This document shows, piece by piece, positions 1-7,387 of a stretch of DNA of 64,000 nucleotides (position 1 is its first letter; each line of letters starts with the position of its first letter). A program made the position numbers and the translations under genes. This stretch comes from Aneurinibacillus sp. Ricciae_BoGa-3 (GTDB taxonomy: Bacteria > Bacillota > Bacilli > Aneurinibacillales > Aneurinibacillaceae): the NCBI RefSeq assembly GCF_028421645.1, contig NZ_CP116887.1, forward strand, positions 2,854,001 to 2,918,000, written 5' to 3'. A model generated the notes under the pieces. It saw only the letters and a list, made by a program, of their open reading frames with translations. It made no database searches and was not told where the DNA came from.

Positions 1-5
1 TTCAT
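1..5 (-). CDS. Possible start of a leftward gene, cut by the window edge
   Basis: On the minus strand an AAAGGA motif (about positions 14-19) is followed 8 bases later by an ATG at 5-3 that would read out of the window. Nothing of the product can be seen, so this is only a placement guess. The tandem operator-like repeat at 121-159 lies upstream of it and could belong to its promoter. Confidence 0.2.
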
Positions 6-120
6 TTGTTCATTCCTTTCAGCTTCCAATCGTATCAAAAGCCATTCCTAAGCAGTAAATTTTCGTGATTCGCTAATTTAAAATTTGATTCTCTCTCAAT
101 AGTTACACCATTTAGACTTA

Positions 121-159
121 TCTTACTAACTGGTCTATCTTTCTTACTAACTTGTCTAT
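121..159. repeat. Two-copy direct repeat, operator-like
   Basis: The 18-base unit TCTTACTAACTGGTCTAT at 121-138 is repeated with one change at 142-159, a 21-base period (two helical turns). The reverse strand reads ATAGACCAGTTAGTAAGA, which resembles TetR-family operators containing TAGACC. It lies in the 218-base stretch before ytaF, where no gene is otherwise seen. Function as an operator is inferred. Confidence 0.5.
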
Positions 160-218
160 TTTCAGAAGTGGCAAAATTATGACGTATAATCTGAAGAAAA
201 CGCGGTAAAGTTAAAAGG

Positions 219-839
219 TCAAAAAATTTGATGCAAACCTACAAGGATGAGGAGAATACCTGCCATGAAGCTTGCTTGTTTACCTAATTTTTCGGCAGCA
301 AACCTTGATCCAAGGTAAGCACATAGACCAACACAAACGTAACTCAACACGCCAGAAATAAATGAGATTCCCCAGATACTAAGGTGTGTGACACCAACAT
401 CAAACCCACCTACTAAATTATTAACCGATAGGGAGATTCCAAGTAAGATTGATTCACCAAAACCTAATGTCTTCGATCCGTCCAGGTCCAGTTCGTCTTT
501 ATTACGTAGAATTTTTAGGATAGGGCTACTCGTAGATACATATCGTACCGACTTACTATTTAATAGGGTTGGATATAATAGACAGATTCCAATTATCACC
601 AATACAATCATCCCAATTAAATTACCTATAGAAGGCTTAAGCCAAAGGGCCATCCACTTTCCAAAAATCCCACCTACAAGCGTCAAAAAAAACCCCATTA
701 ACGAAATGATAAAATTAGAAAACCAAGGAATACGAATCTTCCTTATTCCATATGCAATGCTAGCTCCGGCATTGTCAAGATTGGAGGCTATTCCAATCGA
801 AAGAATAGCGAAAAAGTTGCCTAGACTCAGTAGAATCAT
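219..839 (-). CDS. ytaF: YtaF/MntP-like sporulation membrane protein
   Basis: This 206-residue polytopic membrane protein has about six hydrophobic segments. The conserved signatures NLDNAGASIAYG near the N-terminus and SLSVNNLVGGFDVGVT around residue 135 match the YtaF branch of the MntP (manganese efflux) superfamily. YtaF proteins are associated with sporulation in Bacillus, but their transport substrate is not established. The start ATG is preceded by AAAAAGGA. It lies downstream of the response-regulator gene on the same strand, with a 76-base gap, so it may be a separate unit. Confidence 0.8.
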   Translation of the reverse strand: MILLSLGNFFAILSIGIASNLDNAGASIAYGIRKIRIPWFSNFIISLMGFFLTLVGGIFGKWMALWLKPSIGNLIGMIVLVIIGICLLYPTLLNSKSVRYVSTSSPILKILRNKDELDLDGSKTLGFGESILLGISLSVNNLVGGFDVGVTHLSIWGISFISGVLSYVCVGLCAYLGSRFAAEKLGKQASFMAGILLILVGLHQIF

Positions 840-915
840 TCCTTTTTGTTCTCTTTTTCTTATTAAATAGGCATGATAGACCGCTTTTCTTTACATTACA
901 AATTATTAATTTACA

Positions 916-1677
916 TTAGTAATTATTAAATGAATTTAAACGTTTCTTCCTTCCAACAACAGTTTGTTGTTGAAATTGTGTTGGTGTCTTGCCTTCATAT
1001 TTTTTGAAAACCCTTGTAAAATAATTAGGGTCGAAAAACCCACATTTCTCGCTGATTTCTGCAACAGTACCTTTCGTATGATCAAGATAAAATTTTGCTT
1101 TTTCCAATCGACGAATCGTAACATATTGTGTAATAGTAAACCCAGTTTCCCGTTTAAATAATCGACTAATGTATTGTGAATTAAGATGGACTAGTTTGGA
1201 TAACATCTCTAAATTTAACTGGGTATGAAGATTATGCTCGATATAATTTCTTATTTTCATAATATCGTAATGCTTGGCCTCCTCTAAACCCTTAGGTATT
1301 GGATTCGTATCAAGCATTGGTATAAACTTTACTAAGGCACGTCCAATATCCTCTGGATGAGCTGGTTTCAATAAATAATCATCCGCTCCCAATTTAATGG
1401 TTTGATAGGCAAAATCAAATTCATCATAAGCCGTAAGGAAAATAATTCGACAATTAGAAACTTCCTTTTTGATAATCTCCGCAGCCATAAGACCATCCAT
1501 TTTAGGCATTTTAATATCCATAATCACGAGATCCATCTGCTTTTCCTTGGCTAATTTTACAGCATCAATACCATTTTCAGCCTCGAAAAATTGATTTACT
1601 TTAAGGTTATGTTTCTTGATCATCAATGTTAAAACTTCCCGTTCTAACGGTTCATCATCCACAATCATTAATTTCAA
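916..1677 (-). CDS. AraC-type response regulator of the dehydratase locus
   Basis: The protein has 253 residues. An N-terminal receiver domain carries the acidic pair D7/D8, the phospho-acceptor D54 in VIMDIKMPKMDG, and a conserved lysine in LLKPAHPED. A C-terminal AraC/XylS double helix-turn-helix (about residues 140-240) contains the signatures FKRETGFTITQYV and KCGFFDPNYFTRVFKKYEGKTP. Its ATG overlaps the stop of the upstream kinase gene by four bases, so the two are translationally coupled and form a two-component system. The likely targets are the two promoters carrying the 66-bp element at 10009-10074 and 12376-12441. That assignment is inferred from proximity. Confidence 0.93.
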   Translation of the reverse strand: MKLMIVDDEPLEREVLTLMIKKHNLKVNQFFEAENGIDAVKLAKEKQMDLVIMDIKMPKMDGLMAAEIIKKEVSNCRIIFLTAYDEFDFAYQTIKLGADDYLLKPAHPEDIGRALVKFIPMLDTNPIPKGLEEAKHYDIMKIRNYIEHNLHTQLNLEMLSKLVHLNSQYISRLFKRETGFTITQYVTIRRLEKAKFYLDHTKGTVAEISEKCGFFDPNYFTRVFKKYEGKTPTQFQQQTVVGRKKRLNSFNNY

Positions 1678-2912
1678 ACCAAATCACCTCCAACTTTGGG
1701 GATAGTAATTTGAACTTTGGCCCCTGCCCCAGGTCTACTATCAATTGCTGTTATTCCATAACCTTCTCCAAAATAATATTGAATTCGTTTGTGTACGTTT
1801 TTTAGACCAATTCCCGTAGTATGACCATTACTTTGGATTTTTTTGTCCGAAAGTATGGATGATAACTTTTCTTCCGGAATACCTGCACCGTTATCAGAAA
1901 TCTCAAGTACCACGTTATCATTCATAGAAAAACAACATAGTCTAATAACCATTTTATCTTGTGATTCAAAGCCATGTAGAAGAGCGTTTTCAATAATGGG
2001 TTGGACGCAAAGAATGGGTATTTTTATTGAACCAACATCAAAAGTAAAATTTTGTTCATACTGGATCTTGTTTCGAAACCTAGATTGCTGAATATTTAGG
2101 TAATTTCGCACAAACTCTAATTCTTCACTTAAACTTACAAGTTGGTCTATATTACGCAAACTATACCGCAGTATTTTAGCGAGTGCGTATGTAACATCCT
2201 GCGTCTGTGCAGCGTTTTCAAGATAGGCAAGACGCGAAATCGTATTTAGGGTATTAAATAAGAAATGAGGGTTAATCTGAGCTTGTAGAACCTTTAGTTG
2301 CGTTTCTTGTAATGTTTTTTCCAATTGTGCACGAAGCTGCAATTCTTCCATCAATTTTTGATTTTTTTCATTTAGCTCTTCTTGGGTAAGATAGGTTGCA
2401 GCCATCTTAACAATATAATTGGCAACAAGAAAAAGCATATCTGCCGCTGCCTCTACCCGCTTTTGATTGGTGAATTCAATTTGTTCAAAATACTGATCGA
2501 GAAGGTTGTGATCAACCTGAAGATGTTTGGTATTCCGACGAATCTGATCAAGTCGCTCTTTATCCTGTCCTTGAATTAATACTTGCCCACAAAGGATTGC
2601 TCCCATGTATTTTTCATTAAGAATGATTGGAGCCGCCAAATCAACCAGACCGGAATGACATCGATGAATGGTTGGCTTTCCGCGGTTAGCTGCTATTCTT
2701 CCCAAACGTTCATCCGATAGCATACATCCCCGTAATCCTTCACTCGATGATGAACGTATATAGGAACAGAAATTAGTGAAATTACTAGGTTTTGTAACAG
2801 GCGTTCCATTTTCGTCTGAAATAACAACTCCCAAACCAGTAGCGTCGGCAAAGCGGTCTTGAATTTCCTGGAGAGTTTCTAAATCCACGATATTTTTAAG
2901 TGTAAAAATCAT
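1674..2912 (-). CDS. PocR-domain sensor histidine kinase
   Basis: The 412-residue kinase has an N-terminal PocR ligand-binding domain (about residues 5-175, with cysteines C49, C63 and C85), a short coiled linker, a LytS-type HisKA domain with the phospho-acceptor H216 in the motif INPHFLFNTLN, and a C-terminal HATPase with an N box (PIIENALLHG) and G boxes (DNGAGIP, GIGLKNV). No membrane segment is seen, so it should sense a cytoplasmic ligand. PocR domains in pdu systems respond to 1,2-propanediol or related diols, so glycerol or propanediol is the likely signal here. The RBS GGAGGA precedes the ATG. Confidence 0.92.
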   Translation of the reverse strand: MIFTLKNIVDLETLQEIQDRFADATGLGVVISDENGTPVTKPSNFTNFCSYIRSSSSEGLRGCMLSDERLGRIAANRGKPTIHRCHSGLVDLAAPIILNEKYMGAILCGQVLIQGQDKERLDQIRRNTKHLQVDHNLLDQYFEQIEFTNQKRVEAAADMLFLVANYIVKMAATYLTQEELNEKNQKLMEELQLRAQLEKTLQETQLKVLQAQINPHFLFNTLNTISRLAYLENAAQTQDVTYALAKILRYSLRNIDQLVSLSEELEFVRNYLNIQQSRFRNKIQYEQNFTFDVGSIKIPILCVQPIIENALLHGFESQDKMVIRLCCFSMNDNVVLEISDNGAGIPEEKLSSILSDKKIQSNGHTTGIGLKNVHKRIQYYFGEGYGITAIDSRPGAGAKVQITIPKVGGDLV

Positions 2913-2938
2913 CTTGTATTCCTCCGACTTATCCCTTC

Positions 2939-2967
2939 GCTATAATTCCATACTAAAATTGAGTAAA
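2939..2967 (-). promoter_or_regulatory. Sigma-A-like promoter of the kinase/regulator operon
   Basis: Reading the minus strand, a TTTACT -35 box (2962-2967) and a TATAGC -10 box (2939-2944) are separated by 17 bases. The ATG of the histidine kinase is 27 bases downstream of the -10 box. Seen in sequence only. Confidence 0.5.
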
Positions 2968-2976
2968 GCGCTCTCA
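2963..2976. promoter_or_regulatory. Candidate cre (CcpA) site over the kinase promoter
   Basis: GTAAAGCGCTCTCA matches the cre consensus TGWAANCGNTNWCA at 12 of 14 positions, including the central CG and the CA end. It overlaps the -35 box of the PocR kinase promoter, a position expected to repress. This would put the dehydratase regulon under glucose repression. The match is not perfect. Confidence 0.45.
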
Positions 2977-3046
2977 TAATTAATCCTACCAAATTACGAG
3001 TAGATAAGCAATTTTTTGCAAAATGACCACTTTCAACAAATATATT

Positions 3047-3598
3047 CTAATCTTGGTGTAAGGTTGGTTCTGGATTTCCCATATGCTGATTTAAATAGCG
3101 GGCTGCAACGAATAAATAATCTGATAGACGATTAAGATACTTAATCGCTGCCACGTTTGCCTTTTCCCCTAGGTTTATTGCCACTGCACAACGTTCGGCT
3201 CTTCGAACGATAGTTCTGGCGGTATGGAGGGCTGCACCCGCTTCGAAACCTCCTGGTAAAATAAAGTTTGTTAAAGATGGTAAATTTTCCTCCATTTTAT
3301 CTATTTCTTGTTCCAAGAAAACAACGTCCGAATCCAATATTGGCCATGCAACATCTTTTCCTGTAGGAGTTGCTAACTCTGCTCCAACATGGAACAGTTT
3401 GGTTTGGATAATACGTAACTGTTGTTTAAAGGGCTCCCATTTATCGGCTTTCGGTATAAATGAAAGAGCTAATCCAATCATTGAATTGGCCTCATCACAT
3501 GTACCATAAGCTTCCACACGCTCGGATGCCTTGGAAACCCTTATTCCATAAACAAGACTCGTTTCACCCTTATCACCAGACTTTGTATAAACTTTCAA
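3047..3598 (-). CDS. pduO: Cob(I)alamin adenosyltransferase, PduO N-terminal type
   Basis: This 183-residue PduO-type ATP:cob(I)alamin adenosyltransferase makes adenosylcobalamin for the dehydratase. Family signatures are visible: YTKSGDKGETSL at the N-terminus, RVEAYGTCDEANSMIG, and RTIVRRAERCAV followed by YLNRLSDYLFVAARYLN. The frame opens with an ATG at 3607, but AAAGG directly abuts it. The TTG at 3598, nine bases from that Shine-Dalgarno, gives the usual MKVYTKSGDKG start. Enterobacterial PduO carries a fused C-terminal heme-binding domain; here that domain is a separate gene just upstream (3745-4173). Confidence 0.93.
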   Translation of the reverse strand: MKVYTKSGDKGETSLVYGIRVSKASERVEAYGTCDEANSMIGLALSFIPKADKWEPFKQQLRIIQTKLFHVGAELATPTGKDVAWPILDSDVVFLEQEIDKMEENLPSLTNFILPGGFEAGAALHTARTIVRRAERCAVAINLGEKANVAAIKYLNRLSDYLFVAARYLNQHMGNPEPTLHQD

Positions 3599-3744
3599 TG
3601 TATACATCCTTTCCGTTTAAATAGATGGTACCCTTACAACCGTAAGCAGATATGGTCCTAAGGGTCACTTTGGTTAGAATTTAGTATTCGTTGATTATGA
3701 AAAGAGACAATCAAAAACAAATAGGTCCCTATTCCTCAAATAGA

Positions 3745-4173
3745 TTAACCGTTTAACATAAATTCTGATTCACTAAATACTTGCACAGCTGACTGCGCGA
3801 CTCGTATATCCTGTTCTACAGAACCACCACTTACACCTACCGCACCTACGATTTGCTCGTCTTTACGTAATGGGATTCCTCCACCAAATACAACAACCCG
3901 CCCATTATTAGATGTATTGATCCCATAAAGTTCTTTTTCAGGACCAGCTAATTGTGCCAAGTCAGAAGTAGACATTTTCATAGCTACAGAAGTCCAAGCC
4001 TTGTTCTGTGCAAGGTCAACACTAACTAATAACGCATCATCCATCCTGTGACAGGCAATGAAATTTCCACCGTCATCCACGATGCTAATCACAACAGGGA
4101 CTCCGATCTGAATTGCTTCCTTTTCTGCACTTTCAATCATTTTTTTCGCCAATTCCAATGTAATTTTACTCAT
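3745..4173 (-). CDS. GlcG/HbpS-family protein (PduO C-terminal domain homolog)
   Basis: The 142-residue protein is a single GlcG/HbpS/DUF336 domain with the typical PVVISIVDDGGNFIACHRMD, NKAWTSVAM and FGGGIPLRKDEQIVGAVGVSGGSVEQD segments. Homologs bind heme, and the equivalent domain is the C-terminal half of PduO. Its position between the reactivase genes and the adenosyltransferase supports a role in cobalamin activation. The longest frame begins at 4182, but AGAGGGG abuts that ATG, so the ATG at 4173 is preferred. The 146 bases after it hold no gene. Confidence 0.9.
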   Translation of the reverse strand: MSKITLELAKKMIESAEKEAIQIGVPVVISIVDDGGNFIACHRMDDALLVSVDLAQNKAWTSVAMKMSTSDLAQLAGPEKELYGINTSNNGRVVVFGGGIPLRKDEQIVGAVGVSGGSVEQDIRVAQSAVQVFSESEFMLNG

Positions 4174-4188
4174 TGTTTCCATCCCCTC

Positions 4189-4524
4189 TCACCACAAATA
4201 TAGTGGTAAACCTTTACTTAAGCGTGCTGCATTCTTTCCTAAATTGCGCCCATTTCCAAGCTTCTCCCTTAAATAAGGATTCCCTGCCTCTAATTTTTCG
4301 TGATGAAGGCATAAATCGCCATGATGATCAACTCCTATGCCAACTTGCAAAGGTGAAATGGCGGCTGCCATTTTACCAAGTACAACACAATCTAGCGTTT
4401 CATCCAACTGTTGAAGGCGAAAAGGGACTCCCTCTTCTTCTAATCCCGCACTGATTTCCTTTAAAATTTGGGATTGAACACCATTATCATAGAGAATCAC
4501 AATATATATTTCACTTTTACTCAT
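4189..4524 (-). CDS. pduH: Diol/glycerol dehydratase reactivase, small subunit
   Basis: The 111-residue protein matches the small beta subunit of the dehydratase reactivating factor (PduH, DdrB, DhaG), which exchanges damaged cobalamin out of the inactivated dehydratase. Conserved features are VVILYDNGVQSQILKEISAGLEEEGVP, VGIGVDHHGDLCLHHEKL and NGRNLGKNAARLSKGLPL. The ATG at 4524 overlaps the stop codon of the large subunit (ATGA), so translation is coupled. The longer frame starting at 4539 would lie inside the large-subunit gene without an RBS. Confidence 0.93.
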   Translation of the reverse strand: MSKSEIYIVILYDNGVQSQILKEISAGLEEEGVPFRLQQLDETLDCVVLGKMAAAISPLQVGIGVDHHGDLCLHHEKLEAGNPYLREKLGNGRNLGKNAARLSKGLPLYLW

Positions 4525-6356
4525 TTTGTTACACCGCATTTGACAGAGGAAAGGACTAAACCGGTGGCTACCGCATTCCGGGGTCCTTCCGTACCGCGTA
4601 TATTGGCGAAGCCTGCAACAATTCCAAATTTGCCTAATTGATCTGTCAGCATTTGCGGGATTTCAAAGTCTAGTGCTGATCCCCCGACCATAACAACAAA
4701 GGACAAGTGTTTTAAATTTCCTGTAGGAACAATTCGCTTTAAGGCACGCAGCGCATTCGTCACAAAAACCCTTTGTTTGGCACTTCGGCGAATTTCCCTG
4801 ATTTTTTCCATTGAATTCCGGATAGACAACGGAACAAGATCCTCTTCTTCCCGAATCACTACTTTTCCAAATGTTTGGGGAGGGAAAGGCGTTTCAGAAA
4901 ATAATATCGTCCCGTCCTCCAACTGCATATGAAATAAACTTAACACTTTGCCCAAAGGATACTTCTTGACTTTTTCCGCTAATTCTTTATCACCTAAAGC
5001 CAACTCGGAGTTAATCAGCATGGTTACCATATCCCCCGCTCCAGCCAAATGAATCGAAGTGATTTTTTCTGATGCATCCATCATGGCAGCGTCAGTTGAA
5101 CCACCTCCCATATCAAGAATCACGATCGGTTTCCTCGTTCCAGGAGTAGTTAAGGCCCCTCGAATAGCCATCTCCGCTTCGATTCCGCCAACCTCTACGT
5201 TGATCCCCATTTCTTCTTCCAGAACAGATGCAACCTTCTGAATAGGTACCTTATCTGTTTTGACCATTGAAGCCAAAGCAACACCGCTTTCCATGGAAAG
5301 TTCACCAGCCATTGAACCACTAACTGAAGTCGGAATAATTGCGTCAACCGCCAGAAAATCAGAAATGGTGATATCTTTGGGGGATTGTCCGGTTAATTGA
5401 GCTAAGTCCTGCCTCAAGCCATTAAACATACCTCCAACATTCGTGCCTGTCTGTCCCCGAACGTCATGCAACGTACCAAGTCTTTCATACGTATTCATAA
5501 TGGTTTCTGCACCATCATTAATGGATACTTCCGTCTGGTTCTTGGATCCTATCAAAATCATGCTTCCTGCTTCAATTTTTCGTTCCACCACCTCTCCCTG
5601 TGGTGTACGGATGACAACTGCGGAACGATTGCCTACCAGGGCTTTGGCAACCGGAGCAATCTGTATCGTTTGGTCTGGATCCAGTTGAAAAACAGTGGAG
5701 AGCCCATATGGATTACTCAATGTTCGAATCACATGGCCGGGTAAAGCAACTTCAACTGCAGCCATTTTAAATAAAGGAACTTTTTCAATCAAATTCACCT
5801 CGTCCACAATAGGCATTTTTTCATTTAACCTGTTGTGGATCAATACTCCATCATCTTTCTGAACTATGGCTCCAGTAATGGATATTCCCCTACTTTTTGC
5901 TTGATTTACACGGTGTGATACCCAATCATAATCAAAAGGTTTCGGCACAACGACAATGTAGTCTTGTCCCTCTTCCGCCAAATCATAAAGCCGATCAATT
6001 AAAACCGTTGTTCCAACACCTAGGCCTGCTCCTCCGGGTGTATCCGGATTATGGCCGATCATGGAAGATTCAGTTATAATTGTTTCGCTAATCAAATCCA
6101 TTGCGAGATCACCGATCACCGGTACGGCATCATTTAATCGTATAAGATCAATTTCATTTACATTCATTCCAGCTTTTTTTGCAGCTTCTTGTAAAGCAAT
6201 TTGGATCCCCTTAATATTCTCAATTGTCCCTTTTATGCCTGTTGTTTTCACCAAATGCTGTGAAAGAAATTGAACCTGCTGCTCCTCAATACAAGCTACG
6301 GCCACTTCGGTCGATGAATTTCCTATATCAACACCAGCCACAATTCGTTTCATCAT
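4521..6356 (-). CDS. pduG: Diol/glycerol dehydratase reactivase, large subunit
   Basis: The 611-residue protein is the ATPase alpha subunit of the dehydratase reactivase (PduG, DdrA, DhaF; usual length about 605-610). It has an actin/Hsp70-like ATPase fold with VAGVDIGNSSTEVAVA at the N-terminus and PIVILDMGGGSTDAAM in the second half. Together with the small subunit it releases damaged coenzyme B12 from inactivated enzyme in an ATP-dependent way. The start follows GAGGAC at the 3' end of the small-subunit gene, three bases after that gene's stop. Confidence 0.95.
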   Translation of the reverse strand: MMKRIVAGVDIGNSSTEVAVACIEEQQVQFLSQHLVKTTGIKGTIENIKGIQIALQEAAKKAGMNVNEIDLIRLNDAVPVIGDLAMDLISETIITESSMIGHNPDTPGGAGLGVGTTVLIDRLYDLAEEGQDYIVVVPKPFDYDWVSHRVNQAKSRGISITGAIVQKDDGVLIHNRLNEKMPIVDEVNLIEKVPLFKMAAVEVALPGHVIRTLSNPYGLSTVFQLDPDQTIQIAPVAKALVGNRSAVVIRTPQGEVVERKIEAGSMILIGSKNQTEVSINDGAETIMNTYERLGTLHDVRGQTGTNVGGMFNGLRQDLAQLTGQSPKDITISDFLAVDAIIPTSVSGSMAGELSMESGVALASMVKTDKVPIQKVASVLEEEMGINVEVGGIEAEMAIRGALTTPGTRKPIVILDMGGGSTDAAMMDASEKITSIHLAGAGDMVTMLINSELALGDKELAEKVKKYPLGKVLSLFHMQLEDGTILFSETPFPPQTFGKVVIREEEDLVPLSIRNSMEKIREIRRSAKQRVFVTNALRALKRIVPTGNLKHLSFVVMVGGSALDFEIPQMLTDQLGKFGIVAGFANIRGTEGPRNAVATGLVLSSVKCGVTK

Positions 6357-6359
6357 AGT

Positions 6360-6782
6360 TTAGTCCTCGATCTTCTTTAATCTGCCACGCCTTTCATATA
6401 CATCCGCAGCTTCGCGAATGAGTCTCGCATTTTCCACTGCTCCATACTGTTCTTCTAATTCACTGGCAATTGCCAATAACTCTTCCTTTGTAGAACGATT
6501 AGGGCGTAAAGCATTATAAATTTGTAAGATACGTGAATCCGAGATATTGATCATCTCGGCCGCTCTGCGAAAGTTATTAGCCAATTGAATTCTGCCTAAA
6601 CTCTCACTAATTTCTGCATGCATCAGAAGTGTATTTGGACTGATTCGCAAATCTGCACTCGTGACTTCTCCATTTAAGGCAGCGTCCAACGTCAGTTCGT
6701 TATAAGGTATATCTGACGGCGTAAATAATAAATCAGTACGGTTCAGACCAAGCGGATAATGTTCCTTCGTTAATTTTTCCAT
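6360..6782 (-). CDS. pduE: Propanediol/glycerol dehydratase, small (gamma) subunit
   Basis: The 140-residue small subunit carries the conserved YPLGLNRTDLLFTPSDIPYNELTLDA region and the C-terminal REAADVYERRGRLK. The length equals the roughly 141-residue small subunit of soluble glycerol dehydratases. Salmonella PduE is about 30 residues longer at the N-terminus, and that solubility-lowering or encapsulation extension is absent here. The gene lies 12 bases after the medium-subunit gene in a tight operon. Confidence 0.95.
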   Translation of the reverse strand: MEKLTKEHYPLGLNRTDLLFTPSDIPYNELTLDAALNGEVTSADLRISPNTLLMHAEISESLGRIQLANNFRRAAEMINISDSRILQIYNALRPNRSTKEELLAIASELEEQYGAVENARLIREAADVYERRGRLKKIED

Positions 6783-6794
6783 GTAAATGCCCTC

Positions 6795-7373
6795 CTAATC
6801 TCTTATTGTAAATTCTGCTTCTAACTCGACAGACTTCGCACCCGGAACAAGAGACTGACACTCTTTTAAATAGAGAAGTGCAGCAACTGCCTGATACTTA
6901 GGACGTGCCATTTGATCATTTACCACTGGAACAGGATTAGGGCTATCACCTAAAGCATACATCGCTGCATTACGTCCAATCGCACGATAGGTCTCCAAAG
7001 TAATTAGCGGAGATTGGGGAAAAAGTTCAAGATTGCTTAAGGGGTCTAAATCACGCTGATGAATAACTGTTGTACCTCGTGACTGTATTCCAATTCCGAT
7101 ACCTGAACCGCTTAGCTTAGCTGCTTCATGTGCCATAAATGCCAGGTCAGCCGTACGCAGGCTTCGAATGATACGCGGTAATGCTCCTTGTTCCTCAATT
7201 CCGGAAATAACTTCACGCAATACAGCTGCATGATCAACTTTGACAATGGTTTTATTCATTTCCTTTCCAAACGCCGCAGCGATTGCTACTACTACTTCCC
7301 TTGGATTCGTTCCCTTCGTTGCTGTTCCGATATCCACTAACTTCATTTCTACTGAAAAAGTGGCTGTTGACAT
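6795..7373 (-). CDS. pduD: Propanediol/glycerol dehydratase, medium (beta) subunit
   Basis: The 192-residue beta subunit contains the conserved VVKVDHAAVLREVISGIEEQG, SGIGIGIQSRGTTVIHQRDL and NPVPVVNDQMARPKYQAVAAL segments that contribute to the cobalamin site. The length matches soluble glycerol dehydratase DhaC (about 194). Salmonella PduD has an extra N-terminal targeting helix for microcompartments, which is missing here. An AGGGAGG precedes the ATG. Confidence 0.95.
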   Translation of the reverse strand: MSTATFSVEMKLVDIGTATKGTNPREVVVAIAAAFGKEMNKTIVKVDHAAVLREVISGIEEQGALPRIIRSLRTADLAFMAHEAAKLSGSGIGIGIQSRGTTVIHQRDLDPLSNLELFPQSPLITLETYRAIGRNAAMYALGDSPNPVPVVNDQMARPKYQAVAALLYLKECQSLVPGAKSVELEAEFTIRD

Positions 7374-7387
7374 GCCTAATTCCTCCC

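Noticed and set aside
388-870. 160-codon plus-strand frame opposite ytaF
   Set aside because: No RBS or domain, and the minus-strand frame has a recognisable family.
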